DNA from: Deltaproteobacteria bacterium
Lineage (GTDB): Bacteria > Desulfobacterota > Desulfomonilia > Desulfomonilales > Desulfomonilaceae
Assembly: GCA_016875095.1 (NCBI GenBank)
Contig: VGSG01000015.1
Location: 1 to 59,116 of the forward strand
DNA length: 59,116 bases
Reading direction: 5' to 3'
Shown: in pieces, positions 7,891 to 16,235 of the stretch
Position numbering within the stretch: the first letter of the stretch is position 1
Layout of the letters: each line of letters opens with the position of its first letter
Program-made: the position numbers and the translations under genes
The notes under the pieces: model-generated
What the model was told of the DNA's origin: nothing
What the model saw: the letters and a program-made list of their open reading frames with translations, nothing else
The model's database searches: none

Positions 7891-9723
7891 ATGGCCGAAT
7901 TGAAGTTCCCCAATCCACACCAAGCGGAACGCATCCCAGGAACCGAGGGCTGGGAGCGGATGTACCCCTATCACTATCAATTCAGCACGGACGATCCGAC
8001 GCGGGCCAAGTACGAAGAGAACATGTTCTGGTTCTACGATGGGCTCCACTATCCCGAACCAATGTATCCCTTCGACATCATTTGGGACGAAGCTTGGTTT
8101 CTCGCCTTGTCTCAGTTCAACACCCGCATCTTCATTGTCCCGCCTGCGCTGGGCATCGATCATCGCATCCACAACGGCTACATCTACATAACTCCACTGC
8201 CGGTGCCCAATCCGGAAGACATTCCCAAACGCGTCGAACTATTCATGAAACGAGCAGGCTACTACTACCAGAACTGGGATCGGTTGCACGACCAGTGGGA
8301 AGAGAAGATGAAGAACCTCATCAAGGAGCTGGTGGACTGCGAGATCCCTGTGTTGCCTGAGATGGAAGACGAATCGGTGGTAACCGAGGGCATTGGTATC
8401 TCTACCGGCTACAAGCTGCTCAACGCGTACGACAAGCTAATCGATTTGGGCATCAAATGCTGGCAGTACCACTTTGAATTTCTAAACCTGGGCTATGCGG
8501 CCTATGTAGTCTTCGTGGACTTCTGCCAGAAGGCCTTTCCGGACATCCCCTTGCAGCGGATTACCCAGATGGTGGGCGGCATTGACGTCATCATCTATCG
8601 GCCTGACGAGGAGCTCAAGAAGCTGGCCAAGATGGCCGTGGAACTGGGTGTGGACGACGTGGCCATGAGTGGGAACGCCGCAAGCGTGCTCAAGGCTATG
8701 GAAGGGACGGCAAACGGCAAGAAATGGCTCCAGGCTTTCAATGGCGCTCGTGACCCATGGTTCCATGTGTCCACCGGCACAGGCTGGTATCACCACGACA
8801 GGTCATGGAACGATGATTTGGACATCCCGCTGGACGCCATGCGGATCTACATTGAAAAGGTCCGCAAGGGGGAGAATATCTCTCGACCCACCCAAAAGGT
8901 GATCGAAGAGCGGGAAAAGCTCGCCTCCGAATATCGAGCCCTACTTAAGACGGACCAGGACCGGGCCACGTTCGATCAGATGCTCGGCACTTCTCGCACG
9001 GTCTTCCCCTACGTGGAGAACCACCTGTTTTATGTGGAGCATTGGTTCCACAGCATCTTCTGGAACAAGATGCGCGAAGTGGCCGCGATCCTTGTGGACC
9101 ATAAGTTCATCAAGGACGTGGAAGACGTCTGGTACCTCAAGCGGTCGGAAATCAAAGACGCTCTTTGGGATCTGGTCACGGCCTGGGCCACTGGGTGTAA
9201 CGCCCGCGGGCCCTTGATCTGGCCCAAGGAGATAGAGTGGCGCAAAGAGGTCATGAAGAAGTTCCGACAATGGACCCCACCCGACGCGATGGGCATGGTC
9301 CCGGAGACTATCACTGAACCCTTTACCATCGTCCTATGGGGCATAACCTCCGACTCTATGGCCCAGTGGGCCAAGCTCAAGGCTATTGCGGATTCGGATT
9401 TGAGCAAGATCGTGGGCTTCCCCGGTTCGCCGGGAACCGTCGAAGGCGTGGTCCGCGTATGCCGCACCGTCTCTGAGATCGGCCAACTGAGGGAGGGTGA
9501 AATCCTCGTGGCGCCCACCACATCACCGAGCTGGGCGCCCGCGTTCCAGAAAATCAAGGCTGCAATCACTGACGTGGGCGGGGTGATGTGTCACGCGGCG
9601 ATTGTGTGTCGTGAGTACGGCTTGCCCGCGGTGGTCGGGACCGGTTCGGCCACGTCCAGGTTGAAAACGGGCCAGCGGATCAAGGTCAACGGCGCCACCG
9701 GAGAAATCGACATCCTCGGATGA
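7891..9723 (+). CDS. ppsA: phenylphosphate synthase-like alpha subunit (phosphohistidine protein)
   Basis: A 610-residue (about 70 kDa) protein whose C-terminal ~100 residues are the swivelling phosphohistidine domain of PEP synthase-type enzymes. The motif GGVMCHAAIVCREYGLPAVV carries the phosphorylated His568, and the GSPGTVEGVVRV segment opens the domain. The long N-terminal part lacks the PEP/pyruvate TIM barrel of true PEP synthase. Size, order and the histidine position match protein 1 of Thauera aromatica phenylphosphate synthase, which transfers the beta-phosphate of ATP to phenol. The start is supported by GGGAGGAGGAG. The ATP-grasp subunit follows 25 bases later and a CBS third subunit is at 15466. 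The exact acceptor (phenol, catechol, another phenol) cannot be read from the sequence. The symbol follows phenylphosphate synthase usage, not PEP synthase. Confidence 0.85.
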   Translation: MAELKFPNPHQAERIPGTEGWERMYPYHYQFSTDDPTRAKYEENMFWFYDGLHYPEPMYPFDIIWDEAWFLALSQFNTRIFIVPPALGIDHRIHNGYIYITPLPVPNPEDIPKRVELFMKRAGYYYQNWDRLHDQWEEKMKNLIKELVDCEIPVLPEMEDESVVTEGIGISTGYKLLNAYDKLIDLGIKCWQYHFEFLNLGYAAYVVFVDFCQKAFPDIPLQRITQMVGGIDVIIYRPDEELKKLAKMAVELGVDDVAMSGNAASVLKAMEGTANGKKWLQAFNGARDPWFHVSTGTGWYHHDRSWNDDLDIPLDAMRIYIEKVRKGENISRPTQKVIEEREKLASEYRALLKTDQDRATFDQMLGTSRTVFPYVENHLFYVEHWFHSIFWNKMREVAAILVDHKFIKDVEDVWYLKRSEIKDALWDLVTAWATGCNARGPLIWPKEIEWRKEVMKKFRQWTPPDAMGMVPETITEPFTIVLWGITSDSMAQWAKLKAIADSDLSKIVGFPGSPGTVEGVVRVCRTVSEIGQLREGEILVAPTTSPSWAPAFQKIKAAITDVGGVMCHAAIVCREYGLPAVVGTGSATSRLKTGQRIKVNGATGEIDILG

Positions 9724-9748
9724 CACTCAGGCGTGTAAGGATTGTGTC

Positions 9749-10828
9749 ATGGACGCCTCCACGTATGTGCTTCCTTTCGAGGTGTGCGACCTGTCATTTG
9801 TCAACCGGGTGGGGGGCAAGTGCGCCAGCTTGGGTGAGCTGATCAAGGCCGGCATTCCCGTCCCGCCCGGTTTCGCCATCACGACGGAAGCGTACCAGAG
9901 TTTCCTGGATGACAACGGCCTAACCGACAAGGTTAACAAGCGGATGGATGGGCTGGAATTATCCTTGTTGGACGAGATCGACCGGGCCTCCCAAGATGTC
10001 CGAAACTGGATCGAAGCTGGAATCATACACGAGTACCTGGAAGACTATATAGCGGATCACTATCGGCTCCTCTCCCGGCGGACCAGGACTCCTGCGTTAC
10101 CCGTTGCGGTGCGGTCCTCGGCCACTGCCGAGGACCTTCCCGACGCAAGCTTCGCGGGCCAGCAGGAGACCTACCTATGGGTGCGCGGAGTGGACGATCT
10201 GCTGGATAGGGCCAGGAAATGTTGGTCCAGCCTGTTCACCCCGCGTGCGATCTCGTACCGGATCAAGATGGGATTCGACCACTCCAAAGTCCTGATCAGT
10301 GTGGCTGTGCAGAAAATGGTCCGATCCTTCACCGCGGGAGTCATGTTCACCCTGAACCCCGCAACAGGAGATGAAGCCACCATCGTGATCGACTCCAACT
10401 GGGGATTCGGCGAAAGCGTGGTTTCCGGTGAAGTGACCCCCGATCAGTTCCTCATAAACAAAATCACCATGGACGTTGTGAGAAAGACCGTCTCAGACAA
10501 GCATATCTACTACACCACGGATCCTGGGACCGATGAAGTGAAGAAACTGGAGGTGGATGAGGAGAGACGCAAGTCCCAGAGTATCCTGGACCAAGAGATT
10601 ATCGAGTTGGCGCGGCTGGGGAAGATTATCGAAAAACACTACGGCAAGCCCATGGATATCGAATGGGCTGTGGAGAAATCACTCCCGCACAAGGGCGAGA
10701 TTTACATAGTCCAGAGCCGGCCGGAAACAGTCTGGAGCCAGAAGGAGGTGAAACCGATCACTGAGGCGAAGGCCTCCGTGGTAGAACACATCGTTGCCGG
10801 GCTTATGCAAGGCAAGAAAATGAAGTGA
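9749..10828 (+). CDS. ppsB: phenylphosphate synthase-like beta subunit (ATP-grasp)
   Basis: A 359-residue (about 40 kDa) protein equal to the N-terminal nucleotide-binding part of PEP synthase. It shows VGGKCASLGEL near residue 23, the ATP-binding VRSSATAEDLPDASFAGQQE segment (~118-137), GVMFTLNP, and the C-terminal DIEWAVE and YIVQSRPET motifs. It would use ATP to phosphorylate the histidine of the alpha subunit. In true PEP synthase these parts are fused in one ~800-residue chain with a PEP domain; here they are split and the PEP domain is missing, as in phenylphosphate synthase. It starts 25 bases after ppsA and is followed by 184 bases before ubiD. Confidence 0.87.
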   Translation: MDASTYVLPFEVCDLSFVNRVGGKCASLGELIKAGIPVPPGFAITTEAYQSFLDDNGLTDKVNKRMDGLELSLLDEIDRASQDVRNWIEAGIIHEYLEDYIADHYRLLSRRTRTPALPVAVRSSATAEDLPDASFAGQQETYLWVRGVDDLLDRARKCWSSLFTPRAISYRIKMGFDHSKVLISVAVQKMVRSFTAGVMFTLNPATGDEATIVIDSNWGFGESVVSGEVTPDQFLINKITMDVVRKTVSDKHIYYTTDPGTDEVKKLEVDEERRKSQSILDQEIIELARLGKIIEKHYGKPMDIEWAVEKSLPHKGEIYIVQSRPETVWSQKEVKPITEAKASVVEHIVAGLMQGKKMK

Positions 10829-11012
10829 GCCGTTTTTCCGAGCACGTGTCCGTATCCACGCTTGTTGCTTGAACGAGGACTTGATCTGCGACCAAGGGCC
10901 GAGGCTTCGCGATTGCCGCAGCCTTATTATTCAAGCGCGTCTCGAGCGCCACGAACCCGCCGGCGATCGGAATTGACCGCCGAGAAAAGCGATTCATTGA
11001 GGAGATGAAAGT

Positions 11013-12452
11013 ATGAAAGAACTGCGCGACTTCATCAACAAATGCGAACAAGAAGGTGAACTGCTCCGTATCAAGACCGAGGTTGACTGGAACTTAGAAC
11101 TCTCCCATGTCGCCAAGCTCAACGAAGAGCGCAAAGGCCCGGCCCTGCTCTTCGAGAACGTGAAAGGTTACGATATCCCGGTGCTTACCAGCGCCTTCAC
11201 CACGGCCAGGCGTCTGGCCATCGGGCTAAACATGCCTCTGAATTACACAATGTGCGATATGGCCCGGGAATGGATGGAACTGACCACCAAACAGCTCGTC
11301 AAGCCCAAGGTGGTCGATTCCGGCCCGGTCTGCGAAATGGTGATCGAAGGCAAGGACGTGGATATACTTTCTCTTCCCGTCCCGTTCTTCTATCCCCTGG
11401 ATGGCGGTCGGTTTGTGGGAACCGCGGTGTACCTGGTGAGTGAAGACAAAGAAACGGGTTGGATCAACCTGGGGACGTATCGCATGCAGATCCATGACCG
11501 CAATCATTGCGGCATTCAGATCATCAAAGGAAAGCACGCGGATTTCCATTTCAACCAACACAAAAAAGACGGCACCAAGATGCCCGCAGCGGCTGTCATC
11601 GGCGCGGACTCGGTCCATTTCCTTGTCTCCTCCACACTGGTCTCTGCGCAAGTAGATGAGTACGACATCATCAGCACGCTGCGAGGAGAGCCCTGCGAAG
11701 TATTCAAGAGCGACCTGACCGGTCTGCTTCTTCCCGCGCACGCGGAGATTATCCTGGAGGGCTTTGTCGATCCGAACGATCTGCGGGAAGAGGGGCCGTT
11801 CGGTGAATACACGGGGTACTATTCGGGCGCCAAAGGGGAAGAGTGGCCCAAACAGGTGCTGCGCATAGAGAGGATCTTGCGACGCAAGAAACCGATATTC
11901 TGGGCAACCACGGTGGGCAAGCCGATCACCGACACCCACATGATTCAGTCGCTCAATCGAACCGCTACCCTGTGGACGGACCTGGAAAACATGAAAGTGC
12001 CGGGGATCAAGTCGGTCTACATCCCGGCTGAATCGACAGGCCGGTTCTGGGCCATCGTTTCTGTGCAGCAGAAATATCCCGGGCACGCAAACCATGTGGG
12101 GAACGCTGTTGTTGCCACTACCACCGGCCACTACGGGCTGAAGGGCGTGATCGTGGTGGACCATGACATCCCCGCGGACGACTGGGACCGGGTCATGTGG
12201 GCGCTCTCCGTCCGGTACGACCCCGCGCGAGACACCCAGATCATCTATCGAGGCCGATCCACGCCTCTTGATCCCGCGCTCCCGATCGAGGCTCGGGAGA
12301 TTGTCTCACGAGTGATCATGGACGCGTGCACGCCGTACGAATGGAAGCGCAAGCCGCAAGAGATCTTCCTGGATGAGGCGATGAAGGAGAAGGTCCTCTC
12401 CAAATGGAATGAATACGGCTTTGGTGACTGGAGCGCGTCGATCTGCAAGTAG
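11013..12452 (+). CDS. UbiD-family prenyl-FMN (de)carboxylase, phenylphosphate carboxylase-like
   Basis: A 479-residue UbiD-family enzyme. These use prenyl-FMN to add or remove CO2 on aromatic or conjugated acids. The catalytic elements are present: NLGTYRMQIHDRN with the active Arg (~157), the Glu of IILEG (~249) and EGPFGEYTGYY (~260-270). The N-terminus MKELRDFI and family length are typical. TGAGGAG ten bases upstream fits the start. Its position between the phenylphosphate synthase-like genes and an aryl-acid ligase, with ubiX in the same direction, suggests carboxylation of an aryl phosphate to a hydroxybenzoate. The known Thauera phenylphosphate carboxylase has two UbiD-like subunits plus small and phosphatase subunits; only this one UbiD is present here, so a simpler enzyme or a different substrate is possible. 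Confidence 0.93.
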   Translation: MKELRDFINKCEQEGELLRIKTEVDWNLELSHVAKLNEERKGPALLFENVKGYDIPVLTSAFTTARRLAIGLNMPLNYTMCDMAREWMELTTKQLVKPKVVDSGPVCEMVIEGKDVDILSLPVPFFYPLDGGRFVGTAVYLVSEDKETGWINLGTYRMQIHDRNHCGIQIIKGKHADFHFNQHKKDGTKMPAAAVIGADSVHFLVSSTLVSAQVDEYDIISTLRGEPCEVFKSDLTGLLLPAHAEIILEGFVDPNDLREEGPFGEYTGYYSGAKGEEWPKQVLRIERILRRKKPIFWATTVGKPITDTHMIQSLNRTATLWTDLENMKVPGIKSVYIPAESTGRFWAIVSVQQKYPGHANHVGNAVVATTTGHYGLKGVIVVDHDIPADDWDRVMWALSVRYDPARDTQIIYRGRSTPLDPALPIEAREIVSRVIMDACTPYEWKRKPQEIFLDEAMKEKVLSKWNEYGFGDWSASICK

Positions 12453-12515
12453 CTTCACCAAGCCGATCGAAGGGCCATCAAAGCGGAGGAGCTCTCCACG
12501 GAGGAATGCAGTCTT

Positions 12516-14174
12516 ATGAGACCGATCCGATACACAGACGCGATCATCGAAGAATTCAAGGCTGAAGGATACTGGACCGACGAGGTGTTCACCGATTTCT
12601 GGCTGAAGAACGCCAAAGAGCGCCCTAACAGAGAGGCTCTGGTCGATTCCACCTTGCGTGTCACCTGGGGCGAGGCGGGCAAAATCATGGATCGTTTTGC
12701 CCTTGCTTGGACAGACCTGGGACTGGACAAGGACGACCGGGTGATTCTCCAGTCCCCCAACTGCGCGTACGGGTTCCTGGCGCGGGTGGCCTGCGAACGC
12801 GCGGGCCTTATCAACATCACGGTAATGCCGTACCTGCGCCATAAGGAACTGACGCACATCATCGAGAAGATAGATCCCCGGGCGATCATCATCCCGGGGA
12901 TCTATCGTAAGTTCAATTACCTGGAGATGGTGGAAGAGCTTAAGGCCGATCATCCAAACCTGAAGTTCGCCTTCCTGCTGGACGAAACCATCCCCGGGCC
13001 TTATCCGCCGAATACCTATTCCCTTATGGCCATAGCGAGGGAGCCCTGGGAAGAAAAGAAAGACCCTTCCGTCCTGGCGGAAAGAAAATTCCATCCTACC
13101 ATGGATGTGGGAGCGCTCACCAGCACCAGCGGCACCACCGGGGTTCCCAAGATCGTGGAATGGCCCCTCGCTCCGAGGCTGATGACCTCAAAATGTCGCG
13201 TGGACATATGGAAGCTCACGGGTGAAGACGTGACTATGGCGGTCGCGCCTTTTGCGGGGGGCGCGGCCGGGACACTCACGTACTTCGCCGCGCCGCTGGT
13301 TGGGGCCAAGATCGTGCTGCTGGAAGAGTTCACGCCGGAGGGCGCGTTAGAGATGATCCAGAAAGAGAAGGTCACCTGCATCGGTGTGGTCCCGACCCAT
13401 ATTATCCGCATGTTGGAGTGCGACCTCCCGAAGTACGATCTGACGTCGCTCCGATTCATCCGGTCCGCGGGAGGTTACCTGCCGCCGCAAGTGGCAATAG
13501 AGGCTGAAGAGCGCCTGGGAGGCAGGATTACCTCAGACCTGGGGACGCAGGATGTGGGCTCTGTTTCCGGCTGCTATATAGACGACCCTGCGGACGTGCG
13601 GCGTCGGACCGTCGGCAAGCCGCTTGCGGGCAACAAGATCAAACTTCTGGACGAAAGCGGCAAGGAGGTACCGCCTGGTGAGCCGGGAATCCTCTATCTG
13701 AGAGGGCCGCATTCCCCCGCCGGCTATTGGAGAGACCCGGCAACGACAAAAGACGTCTTTGACGACAACAACTGGACCACCACCGGCGACATCGTGACAC
13801 TGGAAGAAGGCCGCATCTGGATCATGGGGAGGCAAAAGGACGTGATCATTCGTGGCGGCCAGAATATCTACCCGGCTGAAATCGAAGGGCTCCTCAACGA
13901 GCATCCCAAAGTGGCCTCAATTGCCATAGTGGCTATGCCCGATCGGGAATTCGTCGAACGCGCGTGCGCATACGTGGTGCCAAAGGCCGGGGAGACATTC
14001 ACCTTTGACGAGATGATCTCATTCCTGAAATCCAAGAAGCTCGCCATGTATAAGCTGCCGGAACGCCTGGAGATCATCGCGGCGATGCCGACGGTGGGCG
14101 ACTCGGGGAAAATCGACAAGAAGGTCCTGAAGAAACAGATTGAAGACAAGGTTGCGGCCGAAGGTAAAGCTTAA
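12516..14174 (+). CDS. aryl-acid AMP/CoA ligase (DhbE-like ANL superfamily)
   Basis: A 552-residue adenylate-forming enzyme. It has the P-loop STSGTTGVPK (~203-212), the TTGDIV hinge region motif, GGQNIYPAEIEG and the C-terminal catalytic Lys in DSGKIDKK. The N-terminus (EGYWTDEVFTDFW, then PNREALVD) resembles 2,3-dihydroxybenzoate-AMP ligases more than benzoate-CoA ligases. It could activate the hydroxy- or dihydroxybenzoate made by the UbiD enzyme as an acyl-CoA. No carrier protein or siderophore genes are near, so a catabolic CoA ligase role is favoured (inference). The start follows GGAGGAA; the stop overlaps the next start as TAATG, indicating coupling to the second Tm-1-like gene. Confidence 0.85.
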   Translation: MRPIRYTDAIIEEFKAEGYWTDEVFTDFWLKNAKERPNREALVDSTLRVTWGEAGKIMDRFALAWTDLGLDKDDRVILQSPNCAYGFLARVACERAGLINITVMPYLRHKELTHIIEKIDPRAIIIPGIYRKFNYLEMVEELKADHPNLKFAFLLDETIPGPYPPNTYSLMAIAREPWEEKKDPSVLAERKFHPTMDVGALTSTSGTTGVPKIVEWPLAPRLMTSKCRVDIWKLTGEDVTMAVAPFAGGAAGTLTYFAAPLVGAKIVLLEEFTPEGALEMIQKEKVTCIGVVPTHIIRMLECDLPKYDLTSLRFIRSAGGYLPPQVAIEAEERLGGRITSDLGTQDVGSVSGCYIDDPADVRRRTVGKPLAGNKIKLLDESGKEVPPGEPGILYLRGPHSPAGYWRDPATTKDVFDDNNWTTTGDIVTLEEGRIWIMGRQKDVIIRGGQNIYPAEIEGLLNEHPKVASIAIVAMPDREFVERACAYVVPKAGETFTFDEMISFLKSKKLAMYKLPERLEIIAAMPTVGDSGKIDKKVLKKQIEDKVAAEGKA

Positions 14175-15403
14175 TGGAGCGAGTTATTCTGCTCCTTTCC
14201 ACGCTCGACACAAAGGGGCCTGAAACCCTCTTCTTGCGGGAGAGTATCCGGCAACGGGGCGGAGTTCCGCTCATACTTGATATGAGCATGTCCGGGGAAA
14301 CAGCAGGAGCTGACATATCTTCGGCGGATGTGGCCCGGGCCGCGGGCGTGAACATTGAGGAGATCCGTCAATCCCGAGAACGTAAGCGCATTACCCGCAC
14401 GATGATTCACGGCGCGATCAAGTTGACCCGCGATCTGCTCGATTCGGGCCGATTGGCCGGAGTCATCGGTCTGGGAGGCTCCACCGGGAGCCTCATGGCC
14501 ACGGATGTTATGCGCGCGCTCCCGTTTGGGACGCCCAAACTCATGGTCTCGTCCACTGCGGCGCTTCCTGGCCTCGCCACGCGGTACATCGGAACCGGCG
14601 ACGTGGCGATCCTCCACACGGTGATTGAGATTGCAGGTCTTGTCGGACCTCTGCGAAACCTGCTGGAGCGCGCCGCAGCCGCAATCGTGGGCATGGCCCA
14701 GGTCGCGCCTCTTACGGTTGAATCGGCTCGGGAAGGGAATAAGCCTCTGGTGGCCATGTCAATGTTTGGACCTACCGAGCGGTGCGCTCATCATGTGCAA
14801 CAGCGGCTGGAGCAGCGCGGTTTCCAGGTGATCGGCTTTTCTGCGGCCGGAGTTTGCGATCGCGCGATGGAAGAGATGATCGGCATGGGGTTCTTCGATG
14901 GTGTGGTGGAATTGGCCCCCGGCGGCGCGGGGGAAGAGCTCCTGGGAGGAATGAGAGCCGCGGGACCGGACCGGCTCACGGCTGCGGGCAAGCTCGGCAT
15001 CCCCCAAGTGGTGGCTCCCGGGGGTGTAAACCTGACCAGCCCGCGGAAATCGCACTATAAGCCCGAGCACTATGAACGACGCAAATTCGATCTAGACGAG
15101 TTGCGAACTTTCCTGAGGGTTTCTGACGAAGAGATGGTGAAGGTGGCCGCATTGTTTGCCGAGAAACTCGGACGCTCGTCCGGACCGGTGGTTTTTTTGT
15201 TTCCCAAGCGGGGATGGTCCGCAGTGGATCCACCCGAAGGCCACATGTACGATGAAGCCCAGGACCGGCTTTTCCTGAACATTCTGCGAGAGAAGGCCGG
15301 TCCTAACGTCACGGTGTGCGAAGTAGACGCGAACCTGGAAGATGAAACGTTTATCCGGGCAGTGGAAGACTCGTGCGTTGAAATCTTCCCCCATCCCGGG
15401 TAA
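14174..15403 (+). CDS. Tm-1-like ATP-binding domain protein (UPF0261), copy B
   Basis: A 409-residue protein of the same UPF0261/Tm-1-like family as the gene at 4093. It has STLDTKGPE at the N-terminus, GLGGSTGSLMATDVMRALPF, GTPKLMVSS, GIPQVVAPGGVN and PKRGWSAVD. It is clearly diverged from copy A: the central LHEFSD-type segment is replaced by ELAPGGAGEEL, and the sequence after VAPGGVN differs. It is translationally coupled to the ligase gene (TAATG) and followed by the CBS gene 62 bases on, so it sits firmly inside the aromatic operon. The function is not known; an ATP-dependent or substrate-binding step in the pathway is conceivable. Nothing here shows an active site directly. Confidence 0.85.
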   Translation: MERVILLLSTLDTKGPETLFLRESIRQRGGVPLILDMSMSGETAGADISSADVARAAGVNIEEIRQSRERKRITRTMIHGAIKLTRDLLDSGRLAGVIGLGGSTGSLMATDVMRALPFGTPKLMVSSTAALPGLATRYIGTGDVAILHTVIEIAGLVGPLRNLLERAAAAIVGMAQVAPLTVESAREGNKPLVAMSMFGPTERCAHHVQQRLEQRGFQVIGFSAAGVCDRAMEEMIGMGFFDGVVELAPGGAGEELLGGMRAAGPDRLTAAGKLGIPQVVAPGGVNLTSPRKSHYKPEHYERRKFDLDELRTFLRVSDEEMVKVAALFAEKLGRSSGPVVFLFPKRGWSAVDPPEGHMYDEAQDRLFLNILREKAGPNVTVCEVDANLEDETFIRAVEDSCVEIFPHPG

Positions 15404-15465
15404 ATGGATGACTTCCCAAAGCTCATGGGTTTCGAAGACGCTTCCGTGAGTTCTTGGAGGCGAAC

Positions 15466-16110
15466 ATGTATGTGCGAAACTGGATGTTGCCCCAACAGTT
15501 CTCGATTTCCAGCGACGATCTGGCAATCGAGGCGGCCAGGATCATCAGAGAGAACAAGCTGAAAATGCTTCCGGTCGTGGACAAAGGGCGGCTGCGAGGC
15601 GTCGTGCATCGCAGGGACCTCAGCGAAGCGGCCATGAGCGTGAGTGACAGCGGTGACGTATGCGAAATCAATTACTTTTGTCGCAAGCTCAAAGTCAAAG
15701 ACGTCATGGTGCGTATGCCGGTGACTGTCAGCATCGATGACACCGTCGAGGATACCCTGATCAAGGGGAAGGCCATGATGATGAGCACCTTCCCTGTTAT
15801 GGACGGCGAAACGGTGGTGGGAGTGGTCTCTGACCGGGAGATCTTCGTTACCCTTTTCAAGCTCCTCGAGGCAGGACAGAGGCGGACCCGCATCACCCTT
15901 TCGGACGTCACGATTGAAAAAGGGACGCTTTCAGACATCCTGAGGATTGTCGACGAGTGCGACGCCAAGGCAAGATCCATTTTCACAGTCCCTGAAAAAA
16001 ATATTTATGAAAAAGCCCGCGTCCTACTTCGCGTGGAATCGGATAACCCCGAAGCGCTTGGGAGAGCCCTGGAAGCCAACGGTTACAAGATCATGGAACT
16101 CGTGAGATAG
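15466..16110 (+). CDS. ppsC: CBS-domain protein, phenylphosphate synthase-like third subunit
   Basis: A 214-residue (~24 kDa) protein with a tandem CBS pair: the first CBS about residues 5-60 (LPVVDKGRLRGVVHRRDL), the second ~80-135 (FPVMDGETVVGVVSDREI), then an ACT-like C-terminal tail. CBS pairs bind adenine nucleotides and tune enzyme activity. Thauera phenylphosphate synthase has a third, stimulating 24-kDa CBS subunit, and this gene has the right size and location to be its counterpart, although it is separated from ppsAB by ubiD, the ligase and a Tm-1-like gene. The ATG at 15466 has a strong TTGGAGG five bases upstream, so the in-frame TTG at 15454 is rejected. A hairpin follows ten bases after the stop and probably ends the operon. 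Confidence 0.8.
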   Translation: MYVRNWMLPQQFSISSDDLAIEAARIIRENKLKMLPVVDKGRLRGVVHRRDLSEAAMSVSDSGDVCEINYFCRKLKVKDVMVRMPVTVSIDDTVEDTLIKGKAMMMSTFPVMDGETVVGVVSDREIFVTLFKLLEAGQRRTRITLSDVTIEKGTLSDILRIVDECDAKARSIFTVPEKNIYEKARVLLRVESDNPEALGRALEANGYKIMELVR

Positions 16111-16119
16111 CGTGCTTCC

Positions 16120-16150
16120 GTCATTGCGAGGGCCTCACCCTCACAATGAC
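16120..16150 (+). terminator. stem-loop after the aromatic operon
   Basis: Stem of 13 positions with one mismatch (GTCATTG-GAGGG paired with CCCTC-CAATGAC) and a 5-base loop, ten bases after the CBS gene stop. No T-run follows. The GTCATTGCGAGG / CAATGAC arms also resemble a widespread class of intergenic repeats, so it may be both repeat and terminator. Confidence 0.5.
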
Positions 16151-16235
16151 ATCTTTCGGCTCATCCGCCTGTGGGAAATCGGATGCCGGTCTTGGAAATC
16201 GCTGTTGATCCACTAGGATCGCAAAGGAAGGGAAA

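Noticed and set aside
7891-10828. PEP synthase or pyruvate phosphate dikinase
   Set aside because: ATP-grasp and phosphohistidine parts are on separate chains and the C-terminal PEP/pyruvate barrel is missing; this matches phenylphosphate synthase instead.
11226-12164. 312-residue minus-strand open frame
   Set aside because: Antisense to ubiD; composition rich in H, V and R typical of shadows in GC-rich genes and no family resemblance.
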